A stretch of 64,000 bases of DNA from Phoma sp. XZ068 (GCA_004835665.1 RBKR01000008.1:434001-498000); one strand, 5' to 3'. Numbered from the stretch's first letter, positions 11,210-23,832 are shown. Made by a program: numbers and translations. The notes: generated by a model not told the origin, from the letters alone.

Positions 11210-12487
11210 CGTTGATGGTCAGACAGTGATCTAGGCCGTATTCGAAGTGTGGTACATCGCTCTCTACGTAACTCTTCGCAAGGCTAACGTTGTCGTTCCG
11301 GCAGTTAATTGAGTAATAGAGGAAGGATAGAGAACTACCGAACCTCGAGGCCCAGATATCGGTGAGAGACAAAGTTGGGTTTCGCTGCTAAAAGGGAAGC
11401 TGGTTGACTGTCCTGGAGATATTCGGCGCCTTTCGAGGTTCATAGCGCCTCCGCATGCCTGAAATGGACTAGCAACGCGTGATTCCCGCTATCCGCGGCA
11501 CACGTCCCGTTGCCCGACGATCAGGTAGACTTCCCCATGATGCTGTGCGGAATCTTGGGATTGAAAATGTGCATGGCAAGGTCATGAGGAGGCTGACAGC
11601 GCGGAGAGTAGGCCCAAAGGTCGGTTCAAGCTACGGAACTGGCTGGAAGCTTTCCGCACCTTTATCCTCCAGCAGCGAATCCAATCACAACCCGAACACT
11701 CTCGAAGTCTACATACGTATGCAGGAAAAACTTGCTCGATACATGGAATCCTGAGAGACACATACACGAATTACTTTCCTCTTGAACGAGGAGTCAACAG
11801 AAGGTCAAGAACGATCAGAAGAATACTCTTTCAGCACGGTTGTGTACGTACATGTACCTAGCATGGAAACCACACATTGAACAGCAGACTGTTGAACGTT
11901 GTCTTCATATGTTTCATTGCGTCGGCAAGTCTCATTGCCGAAGCCCCAATCTGTGGTGGTAAGTCGTGATGATTCGACATGGTCATTTATCGGTCACGAT
12001 TCTGCTTCCGACGTGTTGCCCTAACAAGGGGCTGCGACCGTTGCATCTAGCATTGATGGAAGCACTGCACTACATACAGCACTCATCGGGACAATCATTC
12101 TGGTCGTGTCATCTCTTGATGCCATAGACTATATCTCGAACCATCTCGGGGTCTCGCAGTTTGGTCCACACGCTCTCGGGCCCGAGCCACTCGCCCTAGG
12201 GGCCGAAGGAGCGATCCCATGACAAAGAGGCTGTATTCTCGCGTCCGAACTGCGAATTCGAATTCAGAGGCTGAACAAAAGCGTTCTTTCGGATGCGAAA
12301 GAATATTTAGGCAGCCAGAGTGAGAATGTATTTAGATCCGAGTATCGCCTTGGGAATGAGAAACAATTACTCACCACAAGTACTAGGCTGCGAAGTCACG
12401 TTATCTCCCTTCCATCACCCATCACCGATAAAAGCAAAGGCTCACGCAACAACAACGATTTTCTGAACAAATAACCGTTCTGTTATC
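11210..12487. other. spacer before the FAD monooxygenase gene
   Basis: This lies between two divergently oriented genes, so both promoters should be here. Frames of up to about 91 codons occur, none recognisable. The final 100 bp before 12488 are A/C-rich, as is common in fungal 5' leaders. Confidence 0.5.
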
Positions 12488-13702
12488 ATGGCAGGCTTGA
12501 CGCAGCCCAAGATCGCTATCTGCGGCGCCGGACCCGTCTCCCTAGCTCTGGCTAACATACTCCAAAACAACGGCCTATCGTTCACCATCTACGAAGCCGC
12601 ACCCGAGATTCGAACACAAGGCGGCTCACTCGATTTACACCCTCAAAGCGGACAGCTTGCCCTGAAAGAAGCTGGTCTCTGGGAACTCTTCAAAAAGCAC
12701 TCACGCCCTGAATCAGACGTGCTGAAGATTGTTAGAGTTGATGGCAAAGTGCTGTGGGACGAAAACAGCACAGACAAGAAAGAAATCAAAGAGGAGGAGA
12801 AGTTCGATGGGCGGCCAGAGATTGATCGCCGTGCATTGATGAAGATACTGTACGAGAACTTGAACAGCAACACCATCGTCTTTGGAAAGAAGTTGCAAGA
12901 GGTGATTCCTAGCCAGACGACAGACACGAAATATGATCTGCACTTTGCAGACGGCACGACAGAGGAGGCCTTTGACCTCGTCATTGGGGGAGACGGCGCA
13001 TGGTCAAAAGTTCGAAACCTGCTCTCAGATGAGAAGCCTCGCTATTCCGGTGTCTCAATGGTCTCAGGTAGCCTCAACGACATCCACGCAAACCCATGGC
13101 TACTGGACTATGTTGGAGAGGGCTCCATGTTCTCTTTTGGCGAGAACATAGCAATGACAGCTCAGCGTGGGGACAACGGCTATCTATTGACTTACGCATC
13201 GCTTCGTGTTCCAGAAGCTTTTCTCGACACATGTGGTATTGACTGGACGAATCCAGTCACTGCGCGAAAAGAGTACATGGAGATATACTTCTCCCACGTC
13301 AGCTCAGACCTAAAGCGCGTCTTCCTCGAGTCCACCGATGAGATGACTCTGCGACCCTTATACGAGCTTCCTGTTGGCTTTCACTGGGCTTCGCGGCCAG
13401 GTGTGACGCTTGTTGGAGACGCCGCACATGTGATGACGCCATTCGCTGGCGTTGGAGTCAATGTAGGCATGACAGATGCCTTGGTCTTAGCAAGGGAGAT
13501 CATCGATGCTTGCGCTGGGAAGAAGACGCTGGTTGAAGCTACGCAGGCGTACGAGGAGGAGATGGTTCCGAGAGCAGCGAAGTTTGCTCAGAAGACCTTG
13601 CGTGGGAAGGAGAACCATTTCAGTGCGAATGGTGCACAGGAGTTTGCTGATATGCTGAAGGAACACCACGCTGCTCGGAGACAGGCACAGGACAAGAAAT
13701 GA
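12488..13702 (+). CDS. FAD-dependent monooxygenase (TetX/salicylate hydroxylase-like)
   Basis: An intronless gene of 404 residues. The N-terminus has the dinucleotide-binding motif CGAGPVSLALA (about residues 12-22) followed by a strand ending in YEA, as in class A flavoprotein hydroxylases. A central GGDGAWSKVR carries the DG motif. LVGDAAHVMTPFAGVGVN (about residues 318-335) carries the GD motif that contacts the FAD ribityl chain. Class A enzymes of this type hydroxylate aromatic or polycyclic compounds using NAD(P)H and O2. No signal peptide or membrane anchor is present. The short basic/acidic tail ends in QDKK. TetX-like relatives are common in fungi and need not act on tetracyclines; the substrate here is unknown. 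The ATG has a good context (TATCATGG). Confidence 0.9.
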   Translation: MAGLTQPKIAICGAGPVSLALANILQNNGLSFTIYEAAPEIRTQGGSLDLHPQSGQLALKEAGLWELFKKHSRPESDVLKIVRVDGKVLWDENSTDKKEIKEEEKFDGRPEIDRRALMKILYENLNSNTIVFGKKLQEVIPSQTTDTKYDLHFADGTTEEAFDLVIGGDGAWSKVRNLLSDEKPRYSGVSMVSGSLNDIHANPWLLDYVGEGSMFSFGENIAMTAQRGDNGYLLTYASLRVPEAFLDTCGIDWTNPVTARKEYMEIYFSHVSSDLKRVFLESTDEMTLRPLYELPVGFHWASRPGVTLVGDAAHVMTPFAGVGVNVGMTDALVLAREIIDACAGKKTLVEATQAYEEEMVPRAAKFAQKTLRGKENHFSANGAQEFADMLKEHHAARRQAQDKK

Positions 13703-13928
13703 ACAGGCGCAACTGTACCGAGTCTATAGGCTAGGAGGCAGGATTACTGCGATGTGAAAATAAGACTTGCTGATGTATGATCTTTAGATCTAGACCTAGA
13801 TAGATTTCAAGGTTTTCTTATCGTTTTCTCGAATCAAATTGATTGCCCAAATTGTTCAACCCCAGCCACTATCTAGGCATCCTTGCCAAATCAGGTCCAC
13901 GTCAACGCCAAGCGTGATCACACCGCGG

Positions 13929-14960
13929 TTACCCCAGCCCCGAAGACCCTCGCCTTGTTCCAAGGCTGTTTTTTCTCGTACTTAGATCAAAGTTGTGGAC
14001 CACATTCCCGACCCGTGCTTTAACGACGTCAAAAGATGCTTGCGGTGGCTGGACGTATCGGTTTATATCCATACCCTGAACCAAAGACAGCCACTCAGAA
14101 TCAGGCTCTATGAGGTTCCAAGCTACGCTAACATGGAAGTTCTCTGAACGATCAGTCTTATCATTTTCATGCGCAGTGGGCAAGTTGGTCTCCATCGGCC
14201 CATCTCCCTTACCGCCAGAGTATAATGCTCTGTGTCCGGACTTCTGCACAGCCTCATTGCATGCGCTGAGGACTCTATTCAGTTCATCATGCGCCGGCTT
14301 CTTGATGCCCAGTACCAAGAACCATCGGTTCCGCTCAAAGTTCGGCACCCACTTTAGACCATGGAAATCAAAATGAAAGGCGTGGACTGCGGCTCTCCGC
14401 AGGGAACTGCTCAGGTTTTCTAGAAACGGTTCTCGATCATCGGTCTTGATCTGTAGTGTCCTCGAAAGTGAGACATGTAACGGCAGGGGTGCGCCAAGCT
14501 CTGACTGCAGAGAAGGGGTGATGTCAGGAATAGGAAGTGGCTTTGCACGCTTCTTGTTTGCTTCCTTGATAGAGTCTTTGATGGTTTGTATCAAGCTGTG
14601 GAGATTATCAGACTCGGTCTGGGAAGGAACCCCTCGAACACGTTAGCTAACCGGGATCACGCCTTTCAGGAACAACGCAGGATCATCCTTACACTCTAAA
14701 TAGACGTGGCTTGGCCAATTACCTTCCACGTGAGGGACTGCCCGCTTGCGACCACCATGCAGGCTGGGGTTATCGCTTGTGCTGACGCGCGCATTCGTGC
14801 AGTATAGGTCGTGGAATGCAGCCGGGAGCGGCGGGAGGTCATCATCACTGGGCACGCTGCGCTTGCGCTTCAACACAGCCTTGGGCTTCTGGGCTGATGA
14901 GGATGCGAGACCCTCGTTGCAAGATTCGGAGTCAGAGTCAGGATAAGGCACCAAGGACAT
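13929..14960 (-). CDS. usb1: U6 snRNA 3'-5' phosphodiesterase Usb1
   Basis: Two exons, 14960-14693 and 14632-13929, with a 60-bp intron carrying a GCTAAC branch site; about 323 residues. Splicing at the TTCGAG acceptor creates the conserved-looking SHVYLEW segment, which supports this junction over the nearer CCCAG site that would hit a stop. The two catalytic HxS motifs of the 2H phosphodiesterase fold are visible as LHVSLS and FHVSVAW, about 100 residues apart. The N-terminus is Ser/Asp-rich and basic, as often in nuclear proteins. Usb1 trims the 3' oligo(U) tail of U6 snRNA and leaves a protected end, stabilising U6 for splicing. The gene is divergent from the Pal1 gene, with about 370 bp between the start codons. 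Confidence 0.9.
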
Positions 14961-15331
14961 GGTTGGCTTGGGTTATTCTTGGGCCCTGTTGATCTTTTGA
15001 CAGCTGCAGGTGTCGTCAGTGTGCGGCTCAGTGGGCTCGACGATTTAGCCCGCCCCACTTTCCCACACACATCCGGCAGTGACGTAGCGCCAATAGGCAA
15101 GTGCGAAGCAGGGCGACGACGAAAGGTGATCTTACGCGTCGTCCTCTTGTCGCTCGTGCCTGCCAAGTCAGGCTTTATCTATGCTGTTCTCTCGTCACCT
15201 GCTGCTTCTCTTCCTCAAACCACAGCCTTGAAATCCAGCCAGTTGCCTTCGTCTCTCTTTGACCAAGTCCACACTGCAACTCTCCGTAAAACTCCACCAG
15301 TAAAGTCGCGCGAACCCATCACACAATAACC
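14961..15331. promoter_or_regulatory. shared spacer between usb1 and pal1 start codons
   Basis: About 370 bp separate the two divergent start codons, so both promoters and 5' leaders must lie here. The part nearest pal1 is C/T-rich, typical of highly transcribed fungal promoters. No factor site could be assigned. Confidence 0.45.
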
Positions 15332-16794
15332 ATGCAGGCGGTATGTTGCACCTCCCTTACATGCGATGTCTAGTCGAAAAGCGTGCTTGGAGGATCTTCG
15401 TCGTACCCGTCGACTACAAGATGCATTTCTGCGAGCATGTCCGCGCGGCAAGATGGAGTTAAGTGGCCTGGTTGCTGATCGTTACAACAGGCACAGCACG
15501 CATTAATCGATCCTCTGATCGAGCCAGACCCGAGCGACGACACTGGGCTGAACTCGCACTTCCGTTCCACTTTTGCGCCTCGACAGGATGGTCCCATCAC
15601 TCCACCCGGATCTGCCGGGCTGCCCAAGGACGGCTCGTCCGTCAAAGCCCGTAGCCACCGCACGGGTAACTCAGTTGGAAGCAACGCTTTCGTTCCCTCC
15701 CAGCACACCGGCAGCTCTGTCGGAACCAACCCTTTTCTGCCTTCTCAACATACCGGCAATTCTGTAGAGACCAACCCGTACCGCCGATCGAGAGCCTCGT
15801 CTGAAGCCAAGGCTCCTTCTGCAACAGTTTCGCAGATTGGCAAGACTACTCCAAGGTCGAGCAGGTATGAGTACCCGTCCCCTCCACAGTCTGCAAGTCC
15901 TCGCAAACAGCATTTCTCGGACCACCGCGCGGGTGCATTCGCATCCATGAACGAGAGCCGACCTCGCCGCTCAAGCCAGCCTGCGTCATCCAGGCCACAA
16001 TCACACCATGTATCTGGACGTAGCCGTGGAGGATCACTGAACTATGGAGAGAGCTCTCCGCTGGACACGATCCGCAAAGAAACTAAGACTGCGCACCGTG
16101 CTCACCATCTTAGGAAAAAGAACTTCCAGGGCGCTGATATCATCGATCGACTAGACAAGACTGGTGTGTCGCGCTACCATCACGAGGGACCCTACGATGC
16201 GGCTAGTATCGCACGGAACAGAGACAAGAAGTACAGCCCTGTCGCGGCAGTACAGGAGTCGAACAAGGAAGCCCTGCGGGCAACACCGAGAGAGAACATT
16301 CGGGATGCTATTGAGAGGCATCGTCCTCTAGAAGGTGTCGCAATTGTTCCACCAGGCATGGCGGATAAGTTTGGCCGTGTCTACCACTACGAGGAGGGCA
16401 CCGATATGCAGCGTGACCCGCTCAACCAAGGCGACTACAAGCGAGTCCCTGGTGTTGTACGTCCCACATCTTAGTATTATTCTCATCTCCCAAGACTAAT
16501 AACACGTAGGAATATCACCCAGACGACCTGAAGGGCAAGGGCGAGCCATCGTACACCATCGAGAAGCAACTGAAAGACCACAAGAGGCTCGGTGACAGCG
16601 GAACTGAGATGAGATCACGCCGTCAAAGCAAAAGCGTAGGCCACCTCGATGCACCCAGCACTTTCCCCGCGGAGAACCCCTTCGAACCCGAAGCATCAGC
16701 ATCTGGCATTGGGCGCAGTAACTCAGGTTTGGGCAATGCACTGAAGAAGCGATTCGGCAGCATTCGACGAAAGAAGCAGGACGTCGCCGCTTAG
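15332..16794 (+). CDS. pal1: Pal1 family cell morphology protein
   Basis: Three exons: 15332-15340, 15491-16456 and 16510-16794; 419 residues. The first coding exon is only nine bases (Met-Gln-Ala), followed by a 150-bp intron. The second exon opens with HALIDPLIEPDPSDD. The conserved Pal1 core lies in the middle and includes LDTIRKETKTAHRAHHLRKK and a region ending in YHYEEGTD. The C-terminus is basic (LKKRFGSIRRKK), suiting membrane association. Pal1 proteins of yeasts sit at sites of polarised growth and endocytosis and help maintain cylindrical shape. An unusual feature is a three-fold repeat of about 15 residues (HTGxSVGxNPFxPSQ) near residues 60-105. Most of the rest is Ser/Pro-rich and probably disordered. 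The short first exon is inferred from splice signals and frame. Confidence 0.88.
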
Positions 16795-17847
16795 AAAGCG
16801 GTGATGAGCAACGCACGAGAATGGGACTGTTAGGACTTAAATTGTATGAGTATCAGCGTACTGAAATTGGCGGTTTTGTGGCTTACGGACAGGCATATCC
16901 AGCCTCACGATCGGGAGGCGTGAAGCGATGAATGGCTGTTTAATGAATAATGACTTTACCAACACACAATTTGTCCTCTTGCAATGATATTATAAACCTG
17001 CTCTTGAACGTGCGACTGAGACTACAACAAAAGTCTGGAACTTCAGGTGTTTGAATGCAAACCAGCCTAGATCTGATTGTCGGAGTCCTGATGTCCCCTA
17101 CGAACCAGCGATACGCGCCTCAAGTTTCGGATGTAGAGATCAACAGCCGGTCTTCCCGCATCCTAGCCGCAGTCGTCATCAGGTTGCCCAAAAATGGGTC
17201 TGGACGGGAGACTGTGCGGGATGGTATTCCATAGTCACTCCGGGTGACACCTTCATAGCTGGATGGCGTACACGAATAGCAAGGCAAACATATGGAGCAC
17301 TTGTGCGGACGCGGCTCCATGCTTGGTTTGCTGGATCGTGTTGGCCCCTCACACGACCTCCACTCCATTACCCTAGGACGTAGAATTTGATATTGCCTAC
17401 GGTGGACGCCTGAGCACATATGTCTTGCCGCAGCTGAGGAAGCTGAGCACACGAGCAATCGGCAGGAGTGATAGTTTGTGTGACGTTGAATTGTCAAGAG
17501 AGAAGAGTCTGGGAGGAATGCCGAACAATTTGATCATTGTGCATTCTCGAGGGTGCTGCGTGTGACGACGGATGGAGCTTGGGCTGGTTGCGAATTAGGC
17601 ATGGGGTGAGCATTGACGCAATCGGGTAGAGGCAGTGGCGTCCCATGCGCATTGACGGTTCATTGCCCATCGCGACTCTCACCTAGAAATTGTCAACTCT
17701 CCCCCGCCGCCACACCACACTCACCTCTCACAAGAGCCCCTCCCTCGCCGTTTCTGAGTCTTCCGTAACGACTCTGGCCGCGACGGCCCTATATACCCCT
17801 CGCACATCCACAGTCACACGAGCGGACCACGCTCCCACCTCGCAAAC
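16795..17847. other. spacer between pal1 and the zinc transporter gene
   Basis: Holds the pal1 3' flank and the zinc transporter promoter. Frames of up to about 125 codons overlap on opposite strands and none is recognisable. Bases 17695-17847 are C-rich with few G, as in a fungal 5' leader. Confidence 0.5.
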
Positions 17848-19458
17848 ATGGGGCTTTCCAAGTCGACGCGCATTATGATCCTGCTGGGAATCGACTCGGC
17901 CTTCTTCCTGCTGGAGCTGGTGGTGGGTTACGCGGTGCATTCGCTGGCTCTGGTCGCCGACTCGTTCCACATGGTATGGTAGCCCAACTACACATTCGGA
18001 GCGGCCATGGCTAATTCTCACGCAGCTGAACGATGTCATATCGCTCCTTGTTGGACTCTGGGCAGTGAAAGTCGCCAACGAGAAGACAAATTCGAAGAAA
18101 TACACATACGGGGTGCGCAGAACGCTGACGCTGGAGCCTGGATCATTACTAACAGCATACAGTGGCAACGCGCGGAAACTCTAGGTGCTCTCGTAAACGG
18201 CGTTTTCCTGGTCGCACTGTGTCTCTCCATCTTCCTCGAGGCCATCCAGCGATTCGTTGAACCGCAGGAAGTCTCGCAGCCCAAGCTCGTTCTCATCGTC
18301 GGCTCCCTCGGCCTCGCTTCAAACATAGTTGGCCTAGTACTCTTCCATGACGTTGGACACAGCCATGGACCAGGTGGTCACTCGCACGGAGCTGGGGACG
18401 AGCACTCGCATGCCGAGGAGGGACACGCGCACGGAGTCGACGACCACGATCACGCACACGGCCATGCCCACGAGGAGAGCAGCTCTGCTCAGACCCCGCG
18501 AGCGCGCCGCAAGTCGGCTTCTGGCAAGCGCGGCCACCGCCACGCTCGATCAGGATCTCAGGGTTATTCTACTCTCGATGAGATCTACGTACATCCTTCG
18601 TCGTTCAGAAACAGCATCATCGAGTCTTCTCGACACGAGGTCGACGACACTGATATCAGCGAGAGCGGCGATGAACAGCCTTCCGAGCAGACTGCTCTTC
18701 TAGGCAAGAGCAAAAGCCACTCGCACTCACACACATCAAAGAAGGACCACCACAAGAGCCACAACCACGCCAAGCCCAAGGACCAGAAAGCAGGCGGCGG
18801 ACACGGACATTCTCATGGCGACTTGAACATGCGCGGTGTTTTCCTCCACGTCTTGGGTGATGCCTTGGGTAACGTTGGTGTCATTGCAACAGCCTTGTTC
18901 ATCTGGCTCACCGACTATTCGTGGAGATTCTATGCCGACCCTCTTGTTTCCCTCATCATCACAGTTATCATTCTCCTCTCGGCCATTCCGCTCTGCAAGG
19001 CTGCCTCCCGCATCTTGCTGCAAGCTGTCCCCGAGAACCTTTCCATCGATGAGATCAAGGAAGACATCACCGATCTCGATGGCATCATCTCCTGCCACCA
19101 TCTACATGTCTGGCAGCTTTCCGACACCAAGCTCATTGCTTCGCTACACGTACAGGTCGACTTCGACTTCAAGGGTGAAGGCTCAGCACGCTACATGACT
19201 CTTGCCCGCCAGGTACGTGAATGTCTGCACGAGTACGGTATCCACTCTTCTACAATCCAGCCCGAGTTTTGCCTCGATGAAACTCATGATCACTCCGCTG
19301 CTGGCTCAGAAGATGAAGCCACGAACCCCAAGGCACCAAGTCTGAAGGGCGAAGCCGAAGCCTGTCTGCTTGAGTGTCCAGATAGCTGCGGTAATGCAAA
19401 GCAGTGCTGCGAACCTGGCCAGAAGAAGTGCAAGGGCAGCAATGGCTCATCAGCCTGA
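17848..19458 (+). CDS. zrc1: CDF family zinc transporter (Zrc1/Cot1-like)
   Basis: Three exons: 17848-17973, 18026-18112 and 18163-19458; 502 residues. The introns are 52 and 50 bp, the second with a TTACTAAC branch site. Six membrane segments are expected, four before and two after a long loop. The metal-site HxxxD pairs are visible: HSLALVADSFHMLND across the first junction and HVLGDALGN after the loop. The cytosolic loop (about residues 170-330) is extremely His-rich, with HGHAH and HSHSH runs. The cytosolic C-terminal domain contains SCHHLHVWQLSD. The tail ends in a Cys-rich stretch with six cysteines (CLLECPDSCGNAKQCC plus one). Zrc1-type proteins move zinc (or cobalt) into the vacuole in exchange for protons. 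The Cys-rich tail is an addition to the typical layout. The symbol is by family. Confidence 0.9.
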
Positions 19459-21908
19459 TCTTTTCCTTTTCGTTCAAACACTTGTCGATACTTGTACGAT
19501 ACCTCCTTTCCTGTTCTTATCTGAGTACCCGCACTTAATATCGTGCTATTTCCTATCGTCTTGTAGATGTTATATTTCTTGGGTGGCACTCTGAGTCTAG
19601 ACCTGCATGACTACACATGCAATGGGTGGGACTGTACCTTACTGGCATAACAGAAAGTCGCGAGATGTCAAAGGTGTAGATGGAATGGCCACAAAAAGCG
19701 CAATACATATCTGTACGTGCAACTGAATTTACACGTGTGGCATGATCGGTGATCCAGATGCGTCAGTGTCTTACCAGGCGCATCGAGTCCTAGTTGCAGA
19801 ATGATAACGGGTCACCCGACTCCCAGCACACGAGGAGGTATTATTCGATCCTCTTATATGTCGCACACCGTTTAACGACCGCTGGGCATAAGTCCAATGA
19901 CATCAAATCTTACCCACCAGCTCGTATCCTTATCTCTCATCCCCATTTCAGGCCCCGTCAGCGATCTCAAATCTGCATGTTGAACACCCTCACAACAGTG
20001 TCCGTACGCTGATGCCGCGGTACAAGAGTCAGTAGCCACCACCACCCCACCACGTCAAATAAGCTTATGCGCCGACACGGCACGGGCGTGCAAGCGAAAT
20101 GCTTGTTATCTTTCAATATTTGTTTCATTGGCCTCGATTCCACAAGGGACGCTTCGAGATGCAGGTCAGATTTTCGGGCTGACTGTAGTGCCGCTGATCT
20201 AATGCGTATCAATCTACCCTGAGTGGATGGGAAGACTTCTGCTTCCAGAAGCTCAAGGCACAGCCGTACCGTATTTTGACACGCAGGGCCTCCCTTGACT
20301 CAACTCGACCGCATCCACACCTGGCCACATTCTCGAATCTTACAAGAGTGATTGTGGATTCGTCCTGTTCATGCACGCGACTCGGGTGCGGTCCAGAAGG
20401 CTGGGAGCAGGCCGGGATTAGGACGGGGATATAGCGGTTCTGGCAGCGAATTCAATGAACGCTAGTAGCTATGATGTGGGCCCAGAAAGCTTCTCTACGC
20501 CTTCCGCGAAAGGAAGGAGCTTGGCATTACCACACTTTACTAAATGTTCGGTCGGCGACTCGGCTAGCCAGTGTAGCCGCCGAATACGAACACCGGGTTT
20601 GCAGCGGGTGGAAGAGGATGACAGAGGAAAGCTGGGGAGGGGACGGTTGAGGGTAGCGAAGGCGCGCGGGTAACGCTGCGTGGCGATGCGTGGGACCTGG
20701 GGAAGGTGAATGGAAGTGTGGGAGCAGGTGAGTGTCGGATCACGGTACATCTGAATACGAACTACGGGTGGACATGACACGAGCCTGATGATTTTTGTAG
20801 AGGTGTGTGCACTTTGATATTTGCATCGAGACCAACAAGTCTCCAGATTTTTTCGTACAATCATTACACTATGCGCCGACATCGCTGTGTAGTCTACAAA
20901 ATCATACAAATTCTGACATGGGAGTCACAGTTTGAGTCTGGAGTCTGTAGAGCCTCATGGTGGAGTGATATTACAAAGCACGTGGCAACGGGGATATGCT
21001 GAGCAGGTCGGTGGTCCTAGCCGAAGGTGAGCTGACCAGACGGCGAAGTGGACCGGTACCTGTACATCGCTACTACCCGGGGGTAGGCGGTTGCGCGCTG
21101 TGTGTGGTTTTGTGGTGAGATGAGAACCGTCTTCGGGCGTGTCCGAAACTCGAGTCCCTGGGCAAATGCAAAAATTAGGGCAGGGAGATTAATGGTACCG
21201 AGGGATCCCCGGTGTGGATTCGGCAGAGCAAATTTCTTCTCGGCATATGGCTCAACTTAGAGTTTTGGAGGCGAGATTCGAAGGCGACAGTGGTGTTGGA
21301 GGCGCATAGATTCCGGTCATCCCTATCTGTCGAGTTGCAGCGCTGAAGTGACTGCTCGCCTGCCCATGGCACAAACGCGGACTGGCGTTACATGCGCGCA
21401 TGACACCAAGGTGAATTCTGGGGTTTCTGCAGATAGTCAAGCCACTTAAATTGGGTTTCACTATCAACCCGGCTCTTCGGCTTCCACACTAAACCCGCGT
21501 GTGTTCGAAATCATGGACGTAAGATCGGCATGTTCGCAGACCGCTTCAGGAAGGTGGTCGCGGGAGTGGCGAATCGGGCCACGTCTGTGGTGCACATCGT
21601 GGCGCGCTTAAGCCTTTCGCGAAGGCTTCGATTTTCTTACCCCCGGACATTTGCACCGTTGCGGTTAGCATCGACGCTATCAAGACGTTACATCGGTGCT
21701 TGTCCAAGCTTGGGACCTTGGCCTCGGTCTGAAGCGAATATCAACGGCGTGGTTGGTTGTCGGGTACGGGATACTAGAGGAGGGGAGCTGGGTTAAATGG
21801 ACGTGAACAGCCGCTCGTTGAAACTCAGGCGTCTGGGACTTTCGAATTTCACCCTACTCTTCCGTTGATCGAAGATCTTTGGTAGTTTCGCAGACCTGTG
21901 TACCAGCC
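19459..21908. other. 2.4-kb spacer without a recognisable gene
   Basis: The largest empty region between intact plus-strand genes. Frames reach 146 codons (20469-20909, minus) but overlap others and show no known motif. The final 300 bp should contain the peptide transporter promoter. No repeat family, tRNA or transposon end was seen. Confidence 0.5.
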
Positions 21909-23832
21909 ATGGCCACCGCTCAGGAATCTCTGTATGTCTGATTCATACATTTTGTATGACGCTCTGTGCTAATCTACCCGCAGTGCCCACCAGCTGCAGC
22001 GCGAGCAGGTTGAGGCTGACCACCACCCACACCTGAATGGCATGTCGTTGAACAACGACAATGTCGCAGGAGCTGGTATCACCGAGAAGGACTTCGTCGA
22101 GAAGCCTCTGACCGTTAGCTCTGGTAACTCGGTTCGCGACATCGAAGTCGACGATGGTCTCGGTGGTGTAAAGCCCACCGCAGACGAGCTCCTGACCCTC
22201 CGCAAGGTCGGCGAGCCTCTGCCCAAGTCCGCCTTCCTCGTCGCTATTGTCGAACTTTGCGAGCGTTTCACCTACTACGGTGCCTCCGGTATCTTCCAAA
22301 ACTACATCCAGCGCCCACTCGATGGCAGCGAGGGCCGTGGTGCTCTCGGCATGGGACACCAGGGAGCCACTGGTCTTTCCACCTTCTTCCAGTTCTGGTG
22401 CTATGTCACACCCATTCTCGGTGCCGTCATTGCTGATCAGTACCTCGGAAAGTACAACACCATCGTCGTCTTCTGTGGTGTTTACATCATCGGTCTTCTC
22501 ATCCTTACCTTGACATCCATCCCTACTGCCCTTCAGGGAGGTGCTGGTCTCGGTGGCTTTATTGCTGCTATCATTGTCATTGGTCTCGGAACCGGTGGTA
22601 TCAAGTCCAACGTGGCTCCCCTGATTGCCGATCAGTACAAGCGTCGCCAGATGGTTATTGGAACCGACAAGAAGACGGGCGAGCGCGTCATCATCGACCC
22701 TGCGATTACTATTTCTCGCATCTACATGATCTTCTACTGGTGCATCAATATTGGCTCCCTGTCTCTGCTCGCAACTCCTTACATGGAACGCGATGTCGAC
22801 TTCTGGTCCGCCTACCTGATGTGCCTGTGCATCTTCTTCGTCGGTACTCTCGTCCTCGTCCTCGGCCGCAAGGTCTACGTCGTGCGCCCACCGCAGGGTT
22901 CTGTCATCACCAACGCTTTCCGCGTTATGGGTCAAATGATCAAAGCACGCAAGATGGACGCCGCAAAGCCGTCTTACCAAGCTGCTCTTGGAAGGACCCC
23001 AACCGCTCTCTGGGACGACCACTTTGTTGAGGAGGTCAAGCGTGCTCTCGTTGCCTGCAAGGTCTTCTGCTTCTACCCTATCTACTGGGTTGTATACGGC
23101 AACTTCTCCAACAACTTCGTCACCCAGGCCGGTCAGATGGCTGGTCACGGCATTCCCAACGATCTGATGCAGAACTTCGATCCCATCGCCATTATCGTTT
23201 TCCTGCCCCTCATGGACCAGTGGTTCTTCCCCCTGCTCCGCAAACACAAGATCAACTTCCCTCCTATCAACCGTATCACTGCTGGTTTCTGGGTCGCTTC
23301 TCTTGCCATGGTTTACGCCGCCGTTATTCAGCATTACATCTACCAGGCGGGTCCCTGCTACGGCCACCCGCTTTGCGAGGCCAGTGAGGTCGATGGTGTT
23401 GCTCAGGGTAACAACATCCACATTGCTACCCAGACTGGTGCCTACATGCTCATCGGTATCTCTGAGATTTTCGCCTCCGTCACTGGTCTCGAGTACGCCT
23501 ACACCAAGGCGCCGCCCAGCATGAAGTCATTCGTCCAGTCGATGTACCTGCTCACCAACGCTTTCGGATCTGCCATCTCCGAGGCGCTCAACCCTCTCCT
23601 CTACGACCCCGCGATCATGTGGATGTTCTGCGGTCTGGCTGTCGCTTCATTCGTCGCCGGTTGCTTGATCTGGATCCTGTTCCACCACCTCAACGACGAG
23701 GAGGATGCTATGAACGCTCTTGACCAGGATTACGACAACGACCCGACTCTGCGCAGGGCCAGCGTCCACGCTGAACGCAGCGTTGGTCTGCACTCCCACC
23801 ACGAGGATGAGAAGGCTGCCTCATTCACTTAG
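21909..23832 (+). CDS. ptr2: POT/PTR family proton-coupled di/tripeptide transporter
   Basis: Two exons, 21909-21931 and 21984-23832, with a 52-bp intron after codon 7; 623 residues. The family signatures are clear: ELCERFTYYG (the ExxERFxYY proton/peptide-site motif), GAVIADQYLGKYNTI (signature 1) and FYWCINIGSLSLL (signature 2). About twelve membrane segments are expected, with a large extracellular-type loop in the second half. An N-terminal acidic tail and a C-terminal cytosolic tail (DEEDAMNALDQDYDND) flank the core. Ptr2 imports di- and tripeptides driven by the proton gradient at the plasma membrane. Codon use is strongly biased to C-ending codons, unlike some neighbours, suggesting high expression. 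That bias also creates a 492-codon open frame on the opposite strand, which I regard as spurious. Confidence 0.93.

Noticed and set aside
21943..23421. 492-codon open frame on the minus strand across the peptide transporter
   Set aside because: It lies entirely antisense to an intact POT transporter with strong codon bias; C-ending codons remove minus-strand stops. Its sequence (acidic, Val/Asp/Glu-rich) has no known motif.
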